From: a virus
Length of the DNA: 56,190 nucleotides
Strand: one strand, 5' to 3'
Virus record (IMG/VR): IMGVR_UViG_3300024999_000126
Coordinates: 1-56,190 of that record
Part shown: piece after piece, positions 1-7,332 of the stretch
How positions within the stretch are numbered: position 1 is the stretch's first letter
How the letters are laid out: every line of letters starts with the position of its first letter
Position numbers and translations under genes: made by a program
The notes under the pieces: model-generated
What the model was told of the DNA's origin: nothing
The model's input: only the letters and a program-made list of their open reading frames with translations
Database searches by the model: none

Positions 1-226
1 GACGTTTATTTATCTCTCCAAGCCTCTTATATAACCTATTCATTTCAGACTTAGATAGCTCTTTTATCTCAAAAGCATCCAAAGCTTTCCTATATTCTTC
101 AGCATATGTCTTTAACAATTTAGTAATGCTTTTTTCTAGCTTTGGATAATAAGAATTTTGTACTCGTCTTAAAACCTTAACTAATTTAGGATTAAGCTTC
201 TTAGCGTTCTTTTTAGAAGCTGCCAT
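1..226 (-). CDS. MuF-type minor head protein, N-terminal part cut by window edge
   Basis: An ATG at 226 lies two bases after the portal stop codon and opens a frame of 75 codons that runs off the window. Bases 1-204 match 54907-55110 with a single synonymous difference, so this is a second copy of the start of the MuF head gene at 54329-55132. The first ten or so codons differ between copies. Head morphogenesis proteins of this family normally follow the portal, which is the context here. Whether this copy is complete, truncated, or an assembly-edge artefact cannot be decided from the window. If the window is circular, its frame would run into the methyltransferase gene at 56179. Confidence 0.8.
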   Translation of the reverse strand, partial: MAASKKNAKKLNPKLVKVLRRVQNSYYPKLEKSITKLLKTYAEEYRKALDAFEIKELSKSEMNRLYKRLGEINKR

Positions 227-228
227 TT

Positions 229-1521
229 TTATTCCTCTTCTGCTTTACCAGGCTTATTGTCAGGCTCTCCAACTGGCTCAGTATCTATCTCTTCAAAATC
301 GTCACCCATCACTGGTATTTCATTCATTGGCATATAGACTACATTCCCACCCTCTATTGCCTCTTTGCCAACAAGCTCTCTTTGCTCGTTAACTAGTAAA
401 TACCCTTTTCCTTTCACAGCTCTTTCATATTTCTTATCAATATCCTCTTGCAAAGCTTTAACGTCATCGAAGTTTGGAACGATGTTATACTCGTCACTGT
501 TCAAACCAAAGTCTGGAAACAAACTATGAGCAAGAGTGTTGCCTATCATTGCACATTCTGGAACAACCATTTCGTCATAGTAACTTTCTTTAGCTTGAGC
601 ATAGTTACTATATGTTGCTGCGTCCATCCCTGCTTTAGAACCAACAATAATTGGAGGAATACTAAAGGCCATACAAACACGTGTCTCTAACCTGGGCCAC
701 AGATTACCAAAATCAAGCTCATTCAAGCTTAGTCCCATTTTAGTCCAAGTAGCTCCACCTTCAAGCAACCCTGGTAGACCGGCATTTACTGCTCCACTCC
801 ACATTGCCGTCATTTCTTGCTTAGCTCTTTTAAACTCATCATCTGTTAGATTTTCACCTATTGAAAAGATACCAGATACTACTGCCATATTTGCAAGCAA
901 GTACTTTATGTATTTGTCAGTCTCATTATCAGCATCAACGGACATTGAAGCTGCCAACAAGGGAGGGAAACCATAATAATCATTAGCTGGGTCTGTGTAT
1001 AAAAACTGAATCATATCTTCAGCAGGACATGGATACCAGATACCGCCTACTTTAATTTCCCATCCAGAAATATATTCTTTAGAGTCAGCTATCGGCCTTA
1101 CATCATTAGGTTTTCTATTCCATAATTCTACTACTTGACCACTTCCAGAACGTACCTTATGTAGATATGCAGTACCAGTCCCATCAAGATGATATTGTAA
1201 TTTCTCTATTACCTGCTCCCTACTCCTATAAGGATTCGGTCGCGATAAGAGCTTTGAGATAGGATTACCTTCTACTTCTGAGCCATCCTTCTTTACTAGC
1301 CTAAATGGAGGTTCTTTTACTGATGTTGCATTCTGTCGCATACATGCATATACTAATCCATTACCCTTAAATCCCTCATTTATTAAAGTTTCAAAGTCAT
1401 GAGGCATATCCTGTCCACGACTCGATTGAGAGGGTGAGATTAGAGCTACTTTCCTGTTAGGTTGAGGAGCCGTATCTACTCTAGCTTTCAGCTCTCGTAT
1501 AAATAATTGAATAAAGCTCAC
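229..1521 (-). CDS. Portal protein (HK97-type)
   Basis: This is a 430-residue portal protein, the dodecameric ring at one capsid vertex through which DNA is packaged and to which the neck attaches. The length and sequence fit phage portal proteins of the HK97 class. It has an N-terminal region with 'NGLVYACMRQNA', a central stem-like part with 'YYGFPPLLAA', a 'FSIPPIIVG' segment typical of the family, and an acidic tail rich in Glu/Asp. It sits between the large terminase (with one small gene between) and the MuF head gene, the usual order in this class. The start follows the stop of the upstream membrane-protein gene directly. Confidence 0.93.
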   Translation of the reverse strand: MSFIQLFIRELKARVDTAPQPNRKVALISPSQSSRGQDMPHDFETLINEGFKGNGLVYACMRQNATSVKEPPFRLVKKDGSEVEGNPISKLLSRPNPYRSREQVIEKLQYHLDGTGTAYLHKVRSGSGQVVELWNRKPNDVRPIADSKEYISGWEIKVGGIWYPCPAEDMIQFLYTDPANDYYGFPPLLAASMSVDADNETDKYIKYLLANMAVVSGIFSIGENLTDDEFKRAKQEMTAMWSGAVNAGLPGLLEGGATWTKMGLSLNELDFGNLWPRLETRVCMAFSIPPIIVGSKAGMDAATYSNYAQAKESYYDEMVVPECAMIGNTLAHSLFPDFGLNSDEYNIVPNFDDVKALQEDIDKKYERAVKGKGYLLVNEQRELVGKEAIEGGNVVYMPMNEIPVMGDDFEEIDTEPVGEPDNKPGKAEEE

Positions 1522-1674
1522 TTAAGTCTCCCCTCCCTGCAATAAGTATCCAATAACAGCAAATAATATCCCTATAACGAGTAAAGCTAATGAAACACTT
1601 ATAGTCCACAATGAACAAATAATGATGATAAATCCAACCAGCTCTAGAGCATTACTAATAAATTGTTTTGTCAT
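1522..1674 (-). CDS. Small membrane protein of the packaging operon
   Basis: This 50-residue protein starts 'MTKQFISNALE'. Two hydrophobic stretches (roughly residues 10-26 and 28-45) predict one or two membrane segments. I chose the ATG at 1674, just after the terminase stop at 1676-1678, rather than the longer frame starting inside the terminase gene. It lies between large terminase and portal. The first residues resemble those of another small membrane protein at 3730-3885 (both contain KQFISN). The function is unknown. Confidence 0.6.
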   Translation of the reverse strand: MTKQFISNALELVGFIIIICSLWTISVSLALLVIGILFAVIGYLLQGGET

Positions 1675-1675
1675 G

Positions 1676-2926
1676 TTAACCCGCCATACTCCTAAATCGT
1701 ACTTTTGGCTTATCACTTGCCATCTCATCTTCATAAGCGTATCTCAATGCATCTATCAAATGGTTATCTTTATCAACTGGAACTCTCATTGCATTGCCAT
1801 TTTTATCTTCTTTCCACTTATACTTCTGTAGTTCATTCTTAGTATTCTGGCAACTTATATCAATTACGATATCTTGCCGCTGTAACCACTGAATACCATA
1901 GTTAACGGAATCAGGTCCCTTAACTGCACCTGTTGCATTAACGCCGAAAGACTTCAATTCTGCTATCGACTTTGGCTCTGCACTATCCCAAACAACAAGC
2001 TGTCTACCTACTATCTCTAATGTTGCTTCAGCCAACCTGTCGTTAGTTAAGCCGGTTTCATATAGCTCGTCAAGAACATATATCCTGCTTCTCTTCTTAT
2101 CATATGCAGTATGTATTAAGCCGGCAGGATGTGAAGAGAATCCAAAGTCTCCACCATTCTTTAGTTTATCAAGCTTATCTCTAATCTCTGATAAGTCTTC
2201 TGTTCTCCAATTAGTAAAGATGACGTGCCCTAAAATGCCCCAGTTTCCTAATGTGTAGACGTCGTAATAATATTTATCAGTTTCACTCTCAAGAGCTTCA
2301 ATATCGTCTTCCTCGAGGAATTTATTATCTTTATACGTAGTTTTAACGATAAGAAGATTATCTTGATGATAAACAGCCTTACTATCATCCCAACCACCAA
2401 AGAAAGTATCATATATCCAATGGTCTTGCAAAATTGGATTAAATGACAGTATAAGACGTTTCTTGTTTTTAGATTTACCTCTAAGGCGCTTTCCTAACTG
2501 TTTAATGTCTCTCTTAATTGTCTCAGTAGCTTCCTCTATCCATACATCTGTAATTACACCGAGTTCAGGAGTAATTGATTTGATTTTCTCAGTATCATCA
2601 AGGCCACAAAATATTATTTGATAGCCATTAACGCATGTGATAACTAAATCAGTTTTGTTGATTGAAAACAAGTCTTGAAGCTTGAATCGTTTAATAGCTT
2701 TAGTTATCTCATTAAATACAGATTTACGTATAGTTTTCTGTACGTTTCTAGCTATAAGGTAATTACGCCCTCCCTTTACAATATCAAGCACACATCTTTG
2801 CGCTAAAAATACTGACTTTCCAGATGACGCACCACCAAAGAATATTTGTGTTCTTGTTTCATCATATAAGTAAGGAAAGTAGACTTCATTGAATACCTTC
2901 TTACTTATTTTAATATCAATCAACAT
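1676..2926 (-). CDS. terL: Terminase large subunit (PBSX/SPP1-like)
   Basis: This packaging motor ATPase/nuclease has 416 residues. The N-terminal ATPase domain shows Walker A 'GGASSGKS' near residue 32 and a Walker B-like segment 'VWIEEATE' near 128. The C-terminal nuclease domain shows 'GGDFGFSSHP' with its acidic residue near 238 and a terminal 'DNHLIDALRY' motif near 388, both typical of RNase-H-fold terminase nucleases. Its start overlaps the small terminase gene by 11 bases, which implies translational coupling. It cuts concatemers and pumps DNA through the portal encoded downstream. Confidence 0.95.
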   Translation of the reverse strand: MLIDIKISKKVFNEVYFPYLYDETRTQIFFGGASSGKSVFLAQRCVLDIVKGGRNYLIARNVQKTIRKSVFNEITKAIKRFKLQDLFSINKTDLVITCVNGYQIIFCGLDDTEKIKSITPELGVITDVWIEEATETIKRDIKQLGKRLRGKSKNKKRLILSFNPILQDHWIYDTFFGGWDDSKAVYHQDNLLIVKTTYKDNKFLEEDDIEALESETDKYYYDVYTLGNWGILGHVIFTNWRTEDLSEIRDKLDKLKNGGDFGFSSHPAGLIHTAYDKKRSRIYVLDELYETGLTNDRLAEATLEIVGRQLVVWDSAEPKSIAELKSFGVNATGAVKGPDSVNYGIQWLQRQDIVIDISCQNTKNELQKYKWKEDKNGNAMRVPVDKDNHLIDALRYAYEDEMASDKPKVRFRSMAG

Positions 2927-3383
2927 CGTCTTCTACTGCCACTCTAATAGTAATATCAGTTTTACCTATTTGCTCGAAACGCTTCTTATACTTATCGGGC
3001 TTAGTGCCCTCGAGTAACTGCTTCATTAAATAGTCTGAGTAGTTGCGTTTATGACCAACAAGGATTCCTCCCTGATATATTGGTTCAAGGACTCCATCGT
3101 TTGCTCTACGCATTGCCTCGCCTTCAAGAATATCTCCTGCTAATTCTTCTGCATCCTCAAAAGCTTTAGCGTAATTTTCGTCTTTAGCTTTCCAACGATA
3201 GTGGTCTTGACGCGGTACGCCGCTATCTATTGCAGCGTATGTTAGTATGCCGCGTATTATATAGGCTGCCAAGAATCTTCTTTGGTCTCTCTGTTTTATT
3301 CCATGACTTACCATAAAATCTTTGATAAATTGCTTGTGCGTTGGGTTGTTAGGCTGTAACAACGTGCTCTTGACTGCACACAC
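2916..3383 (-). CDS. terS: Terminase small subunit
   Basis: This 155-residue protein sits directly upstream of, and overlaps, the large terminase. That position and size are typical of the DNA-recognition subunit that selects the packaging start. The N-terminal half contains a helix-turn-helix-like stretch ('RRFLAAYIIRGILTYAA' followed by 'SGVPRQDHYRWK'), matching the fold used by small terminases to read pac/cos sites. The start codon is GTG, preceded by a G-rich stretch. The assignment rests on position and this motif rather than on an obvious family signature. Confidence 0.82.
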   Translation of the reverse strand: MCAVKSTLLQPNNPTHKQFIKDFMVSHGIKQRDQRRFLAAYIIRGILTYAAIDSGVPRQDHYRWKAKDENYAKAFEDAEELAGDILEGEAMRRANDGVLEPIYQGGILVGHKRNYSDYLMKQLLEGTKPDKYKKRFEQIGKTDITIRVAVEDDVD

Positions 3384-3455
3384 TTATTTTTACCCCCTTT
3401 TACTGCATTTAAGTAGCACCTTACTAAGTGCCCCTCTATTCGTACTGTTATATTT

Positions 3456-3704
3456 TTATTCTTTATGTATATTTTCTTTTTCTACTAGTTTTTCATATTC
3501 GCACAACATAACGTCGAACTCTGGATTTACATCGTAGCATTTAACGATTACATCGCATCTAGCGCATGAGTCAGTATCTACTACCATACAGTCTATTCCC
3601 TCTGCGATTGATTCTAGAATTTTAAATATAACGTTGCTTTCTAATGGGTGACCGAGCTTATCAACATACTTTTGTTCTTTTAGTCTATCGGTTAACTCGC
3701 GCAC
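3456..3704 (-). CDS. Hypothetical Cys-containing small protein
   Basis: This 82-residue protein is read from a GTG start with a strong AGGAGG site seven bases upstream. It contains a C-x2-C pair and a third and fourth Cys nearby ('CARCDVIVKC'), a pattern compatible with metal binding, followed by an acidic C-terminal helix. No family is recognised. It starts the run of tiny Cys-rich genes that precedes the terminase genes in transcription order. Confidence 0.6.
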   Translation of the reverse strand: MRELTDRLKEQKYVDKLGHPLESNVIFKILESIAEGIDCMVVDTDSCARCDVIVKCYDVNPEFDVMLCEYEKLVEKENIHKE

Positions 3705-3729
3705 TTTATCCTCCTATGCCGTTTCTTTT

Positions 3730-3885
3730 CTAATACCCTGATTGCTCTTTAAAGTACTTAGCCATCCGCTCAGCTCCATTAGCAATTAAGTTTAAAGCGA
3801 TAAGCGGTGTAAATAAAATACATTGCCCAACAGCGATTAAGAGACGCTTATGGTCATACCACAGATTGCTAATAAATTGTTTCAT
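3730..3885 (-). CDS. Small membrane protein
   Basis: This 51-residue protein begins 'MKQFISNLWYDHKR' and has one long hydrophobic segment ('LIAVGQCILFTPLIALNLIA') followed by a charged tail. A single membrane helix is likely. The stop of the next upstream gene lies three bases before its ATG, so it belongs to the operon. No function can be assigned. Confidence 0.55.
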   Translation of the reverse strand: MKQFISNLWYDHKRLLIAVGQCILFTPLIALNLIANGAERMAKYFKEQSGY

Positions 3886-3887
3886 GA

Positions 3888-4067
3888 CTATTGTCTCCCA
3901 GCTTGTTCTTCTTCACGTAGCACTTTACATTGAAACTTACCTGTATTGTGCTTCCCTTTGCCCCTAGTTTCGCAGTTTAACAAATGATAAAAATACTGTT
4001 TTTCTCTGCAAAAGCAAGTATTTTTATGCTCTCCGTGGCAAGGCCTGCCTTTACATTTATCAACCAT
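3888..4067 (-). CDS. Cys-rich mini-protein
   Basis: This 59-residue basic protein has six Cys (including 'CKGRPC' and 'CFCREK'), suggesting a zinc-binding knuckle. Its ATG overlaps the end of the upstream gene (stop at 4060-4062), a typical coupled junction. The function is unknown. Confidence 0.55.
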   Translation of the reverse strand: MVDKCKGRPCHGEHKNTCFCREKQYFYHLLNCETRGKGKHNTGKFQCKVLREEEQAGRQ

Positions 4068-4236
4068 TACTCGGCCCTTCTACCGCTAACAAACAATATT
4101 TATCGGGATTTTCATTTACACAGCGTTTCTGTTTATCACAAGCAATACATTTGATTGATGATTGAACGTGTATTTCTCCTCCAGATGATGATTCATCCGA
4201 TATAACTGGGCAGCCATATAATCTTTTTTCTTTCAT
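4060..4236 (-). CDS. Cys-rich mini-protein
   Basis: This 58-residue protein carries 'CIACDKQKRC' plus two more Cys, resembling a small zinc ribbon. It overlaps the next gene by eight bases. No family is recognised. It is part of a cluster of similar-sized C-x2-C proteins between 3.4 and 5.0 kb. Confidence 0.55.
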   Translation of the reverse strand: MKEKRLYGCPVISDESSSGGEIHVQSSIKCIACDKQKRCVNENPDKYCLLAVEGPSNG

Positions 4237-4241
4237 GTCAA

Positions 4242-4472
4242 TTATTCCCCTCTAATTTCAATCCTTATTACTTGATAAACAGCTGGATAAGTAGTATCTT
4301 TATCATATTCAAACCACATACAATCAACACAACTTCTTTCAGTTGGAGGATTCAAATTACACCCACTACATGCCGTATTTCTAGCTATCATAAAATCTAC
4401 TTCAATACTCAAATCTAACCGCTGTTCTTTTCTTGTCATTATTTTCATCTCTTTTCTGTCCTTTATTCTCAA
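4242..4472 (-). CDS. Cys-rich small protein
   Basis: This protein is up to 76 residues long. The start may be the internal Met at 4436 ('MTRKEQ'). The core 'CSGCNLNPPTERSCVDC' is a C-x2-C ... C-x2-C arrangement that looks like a four-Cys zinc site. No catalytic motif is visible. The function is unknown. Confidence 0.6.
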   Translation of the reverse strand: MRIKDRKEMKIMTRKEQRLDLSIEVDFMIARNTACSGCNLNPPTERSCVDCMWFEYDKDTTYPAVYQVIRIEIRGE

Positions 4473-4539
4473 TTCACCAGCTTGACTCTGTGAATACTTC
4501 TTAAAGCTAATGATAATCTATATTACTTACTTATTTTAC

Positions 4540-4719
4540 TTATGATTTAACCTCATAGCTAACGTGAGATATTTTTCTTATTTGAGATTTAATGAGCACT
4601 ATCTCTAAACACTCATTATGCTCATTAGACCACATCTTACAAGCAGAATATATACAAGATGCCGAAGACAGAATGTTATTGTCATCAACTGAAGCTTGTA
4701 CTGTTCTATGGCAATTCAT
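4540..4719 (-). CDS. Hypothetical small protein
   Basis: This 59-residue frame starts at an ATG preceded by AAGGAGAT eight bases upstream, a strong ribosome binding site. It contains four scattered Cys and ends in a charged segment. It lies downstream of a putative 27-residue Cys protein. No function is visible. Confidence 0.5.
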   Translation of the reverse strand: MNCHRTVQASVDDNNILSSASCIYSACKMWSNEHNECLEIVLIKSQIRKISHVSYEVKS

Positions 4720-4724
4720 ACAAC

Positions 4725-4808
4725 TTATCTCCTTTTTACTACTTTCCTACAAAGTCCTGGATTTTCAAAGCATTTCTTTTTCAATTTACAGTTTTTACAC
4801 TTTTTCAA
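4725..4808 (-). CDS. Possible 27-residue zinc-knuckle peptide (TTG start)
   Basis: A TTG at 4808 would give a 27-residue basic peptide with 'CKNCKLKKKC' and a fourth Cys seven residues later, a compact C-x2-C-x5-C-x6-C pattern. It overlaps the end of the preceding gene. The spacing of Cys resembles neighbouring mini-proteins, which is the main reason to call it. The start codon and expression are uncertain. Confidence 0.35.
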   Translation of the reverse strand: MKKCKNCKLKKKCFENPGLCRKVVKRR

Positions 4809-5046
4809 GCGCCTCTAAAGCCTCTCTTCCTTCTACTAAATAATCAAGACCACACTCAAAAATAAAGTTTCCAGGTCTTCCTTCATCAAATTCGAGCATA
4901 ACCCCGTCTCTAGTTCTATTCAATACTTTTGCAATATCTCCACGTTTAAACTGCTTTATAGCGTATTCATCGTCTTTTGCCATAGTAAGGGTTTCTTTTT
5001 TAGCTAGTTCATCATATATTTCAGCTACTTGTTTATTAGAAGCCAT
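4795..5046 (-). CDS. Hypothetical small protein, possible SH3-like beta barrel
   Basis: This 83-residue protein has an N-terminal helix, then 'KQFKRGDIAKVLNRTRDGVMLEFDEG', which reads like the first strands of an SH3/KOW-like barrel. A short helix follows. It follows the transcription terminator at 5077-5103. The function is unknown; the fold suggestion is an inference from pattern only. Confidence 0.6.
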   Translation of the reverse strand: MASNKQVAEIYDELAKKETLTMAKDDEYAIKQFKRGDIAKVLNRTRDGVMLEFDEGRPGNFIFECGLDYLVEGREALEALEKV

Positions 5047-5076
5047 TCAAACCTCTCTTATTAACAATGATAATGA

Positions 5077-5103
5077 TAGCACCCTAGAAAAAGTAGGGTG
5101 CTA
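5077..5103 (-). terminator. Hairpin terminator after the lysin-like gene
   Basis: Ten-base arms TAGCACCCTA/TAGGGTGCTA enclose a seven-base loop between the gene at 5122-5685 and the next gene. The following bases are only moderately T-rich, so strength is uncertain. Confidence 0.6.
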
Positions 5104-5121
5104 CCACCATCTCAATTAACG

Positions 5122-5685
5122 TTAATACCATCTATGTGACAGCCAAAACTGTTTAGCTTCGACTGGAGTTCTGTATCTACCAACAATGTATTCACAACCA
5201 GCTTTAGTTTCGCTTTCAGCATCACCTAATATCATCCATTTAGGGGAATTACCAAGCTGAAATAATCCCTTATATTTCCCTGACTTGCTAAGTCCTCCCG
5301 GCTTAATACATTCATGAGCCGATATCCAAACAAGAGCATCAAGATTTGCGTTATCTGTCCAATATTTTCTTCCTACGCTTCTTATTACTGAAGCATACGG
5401 GTGAGACCTATCTGTTCCGCGGCTTACAGTCTGTTTTCGCTTAAGTTCATTCAAAACAATTTGTGCTTTTAAGCTAATAGTATTTGCATTCTTTTCAATA
5501 GAGGGTGACGGCTTACCACCTACTATTTTCCCAGTAACATTGTTTAGCCATTTTCCACTTAAGCACGTATAGCCATAAATGCTATTACTAGATGCGAATG
5601 CTGAAGTAGGTAATAAATCTAACAACATCACTATTGCCAACATGACTACGATTGAAACAAAGGGTCTTTTCTTAATATAGCTCAC
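5122..5685 (-). CDS. Secreted lytic transglycosylase-like / aggregation-promoting-factor-like protein
   Basis: This 187-residue protein has a classical signal peptide: basic start 'MSYIKKR', hydrophobic core, and a likely cleavage after 'SAFA' near residue 32. The C-terminal ~80 residues contain 'ISAHECIKPGG', a candidate catalytic Glu, a 'GLFQLG' segment, and the closing 'YGxxxxA..FW..H.WY'-like pattern ('RYRTPVEAKQFWLSHRWY'). These are familiar from transglycosylase SLT / APF-like surface proteins of Gram-positive bacteria. It probably acts on peptidoglycan outside the membrane. It lies far from the holin-amidase cassette and is bounded by terminators on both sides, so it may act separately from late lysis. 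Confidence 0.7.
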   Translation of the reverse strand: MSYIKKRPFVSIVVMLAIVMLLDLLPTSAFASSNSIYGYTCLSGKWLNNVTGKIVGGKPSPSIEKNANTISLKAQIVLNELKRKQTVSRGTDRSHPYASVIRSVGRKYWTDNANLDALVWISAHECIKPGGLSKSGKYKGLFQLGNSPKWMILGDAESETKAGCEYIVGRYRTPVEAKQFWLSHRWY

Positions 5686-5715
5686 CTCCTACGACAAAAG
5701 GTTTCTATAATAAAA

Positions 5716-5733
5716 GGGAGCCTTTCAGCTCCC
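5716..5733 (-). terminator. Rho-independent terminator
   Basis: Read on the minus strand, GGGAGC-TGAAAG-GCTCCC is followed by TTTTATTAT. It is a textbook intrinsic terminator between the gene at 5753 and the lysin-like gene. Confidence 0.9.
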
Positions 5734-5752
5734 TGTATTTTAGCTTTCAATC

Positions 5753-6094
5753 TTAGCTCAATCTTAACGGATAAGCTCCACCAGTTTCACTTTTTACAAA
5801 CCATTCTCCATTACCTTCATGCCACTTAATCTTCATGAGCTTATCATCTTTTTCAATAATCGCCCATATTACGTTGAATCCATCTAGCCAACCATCTGAG
5901 CCCCACCATACTCTATGAACTTGTACTGTTGGGTCATCTTCGTGCATTTTTATGATTGAGATTATAGCTTTGTGCCTTGAATCCGACATCTTGGCATCCA
6001 TCTCACTGAATACTGAAAGTGGAATGCTTCCAATTCGTCTGATGCTCTCACCTACATGTGCTTCGTGCAAATAATCTCTTTTTCTCTTAGACAT
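5753..6094 (-). CDS. Hypothetical protein from a class I promoter
   Basis: This 113-residue protein starts 'MSKRKRDYLHE'. A longer frame reaches 6166, but the conserved promoter at 6137-6165 puts the transcript start inside that extension, and the leader ends in GGGGGAACC just before the ATG at 6094. No family is recognised. The C-terminal half is Trp-rich ('VWWGSDGWLDGFNVIW'), suggesting a compact beta fold. It is a single-gene transcription unit ending at the terminator near 5716. Confidence 0.75.
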   Translation of the reverse strand: MSKRKRDYLHEAHVGESIRRIGSIPLSVFSEMDAKMSDSRHKAIISIIKMHEDDPTVQVHRVWWGSDGWLDGFNVIWAIIEKDDKLMKIKWHEGNGEWFVKSETGGAYPLRLS

Positions 6095-6136
6095 TTTCGG
6101 TTCCCCCTTAGAGTAGCTATCATTTACCTTGATTCC

Positions 6137-6165
6137 AGTATATCTCGTGGGAGAACCATTGTACA
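6137..6165 (-). promoter_or_regulatory. Class I phage promoter
   Basis: TGTACA (6160-6165), a 17-base spacer and TATACT (6137-6142). It is preceded by AAAAAAGTA and followed by an AAGGTAAA leader and GGGGGAACC ahead of the gene start at 6094. Five other sites share this layout. Confidence 0.85.
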
Positions 6166-6189
6166 TACTTTTTTAAAAAATATTCTCAT

Positions 6190-6240
6190 AAAAATAGGGA
6201 GAAAAGAGAACCTTCCCAAATCCCCCAACTCCCTATTTTT
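6190..6240 (-). terminator. Hairpin terminator, possibly bidirectional
   Basis: Perfect 12-base arms AAAAATAGGGAG / CTCCCTATTTTT with A/T-rich outer ends lie between the gene at 6247-6477 and the class I promoter. This would insulate that promoter from read-through. Confidence 0.75.
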
Positions 6241-6246
6241 ATGCAA

Positions 6247-6477
6247 CTATCTTTCAAGAAATTCTTCAAGGCCTTCAATAATCTTCTTGAGCGTTATGCA
6301 TTCTTCTCGCCAATAATTCTTCATAATCTCTGTATAGCTTACTGTATATGAATCTAAATATTCTTTAGTTCTTGGTCTATTTGAATCATGCTTTTTCCAT
6401 ATTTTGTATTCTTTGTAAGCATACCTGAGATGTTCTTTAAGAATTTTGACTTGTTTCCGTAGTTCACTTCTCTTCAT
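6247..6477 (-). CDS. Hypothetical basic coiled-coil protein
   Basis: This 76-residue protein is highly charged and has heptad-like spacing of Leu/Ile, suggesting a helical hairpin. No family is recognised. About 210 bases upstream hold no gene longer than a few codons. An AAGGAGG there is followed by ATG-TAG, a start-stop mini-ORF. Confidence 0.6.
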   Translation of the reverse strand: MKRSELRKQVKILKEHLRYAYKEYKIWKKHDSNRPRTKEYLDSYTVSYTEIMKNYWREECITLKKIIEGLEEFLER

Positions 6478-6686
6478 GCCATTTCTCGCTTAATTCTCTA
6501 GTTAACCAGATGTCGCGTACTTGACTTTCTATTAAACCTTATATATAAACATTAAGCCTACATATAAACCTCCTTAGATGTCATTTAACAAATCAAGACA
6601 TGTTACCTACTTTTCGTTAATATCATTATATACCATTAAGTACTTTAGATTTTATCAAGTTTCAAGCTTTTATCTTTCATCAATAT

Positions 6687-7319
6687 TTAGACTTGGATAT
6701 CGTCAACTATGACAGGCATAACTTCTTTAAACCAATCGTATATCATTATTGCAATCTCTCTCATCTGAGGATGAGCTTTTGTTGAAGTCCTTAGCTTGAG
6801 GAAGTGTCTCCACTCTCTCAAGTTCATTGTTATGACAATCTCTGTCTTAAGAGAATTTGGAAGAACAGAACGAGCTTCTTGAGCTGTAGCCTGTTTTTCA
6901 ATAAGCGTTAAGTAATGATACTCAGCATCCTGCATTGCCATTTTCCAAAACTCATATTGCTTACTATCCTCATTCCAGAAACATGGCTTGATGAACGTTA
7001 ACTCTCTACCAAATTTATCTTTCGAATAATTACAGTAGCGGGTACTTTCTTGCGAATAAGATGCAATTCTGTGGCGTACTATCTCGTGTGTAACCCCTCT
7101 ATCACAAACCACTTTAAACGTTACATAGCCATGCTCAATGACGCTCTCATGACCAGATGCAATCACTCTTCTGACAAAATCCTCTGCAGAGTTAGTCGTG
7201 ATTTTGTCTTCTGATTTATAACATGTTCTTCCAGCTTGTTCGATTTTTTTTAAAATCTGGTCTTCACTAAAGAACATCATGTCATTTTGTATTTCAATAT
7301 ACGGCTTGATAATTTTCAC
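6687..7319 (-). CDS. thyX: Flavin-dependent thymidylate synthase (ThyX)
   Basis: ThyX methylates dUMP to dTMP using FAD, NADPH and methylene-tetrahydrofolate. The 210 residues are the usual length. The signature RHR-x7-S is intact ('RHRIASYSQES'), followed by R-Y, and the C-terminal 'WRHFLKLRTSTKAHPQMREIA' matches the substrate/FAD-binding region. The start is GTG with an AAGGAG site six bases upstream. It lies next to regulator genes and away from the main nucleotide cluster, where a second, divergent ThyX-like protein is encoded (18785-19756). Confidence 0.95.
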   Translation of the reverse strand: MKIIKPYIEIQNDMMFFSEDQILKKIEQAGRTCYKSEDKITTNSAEDFVRRVIASGHESVIEHGYVTFKVVCDRGVTHEIVRHRIASYSQESTRYCNYSKDKFGRELTFIKPCFWNEDSKQYEFWKMAMQDAEYHYLTLIEKQATAQEARSVLPNSLKTEIVITMNLREWRHFLKLRTSTKAHPQMREIAIMIYDWFKEVMPVIVDDIQV

Positions 7320-7332
7320 AACATTCTCCTTA

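Noticed and set aside
5753-6166. Longer start at 6166 for the hypothetical gene
   Set aside because: The class I promoter and its transcript start lie inside that extension. The leader signals point to 6094.
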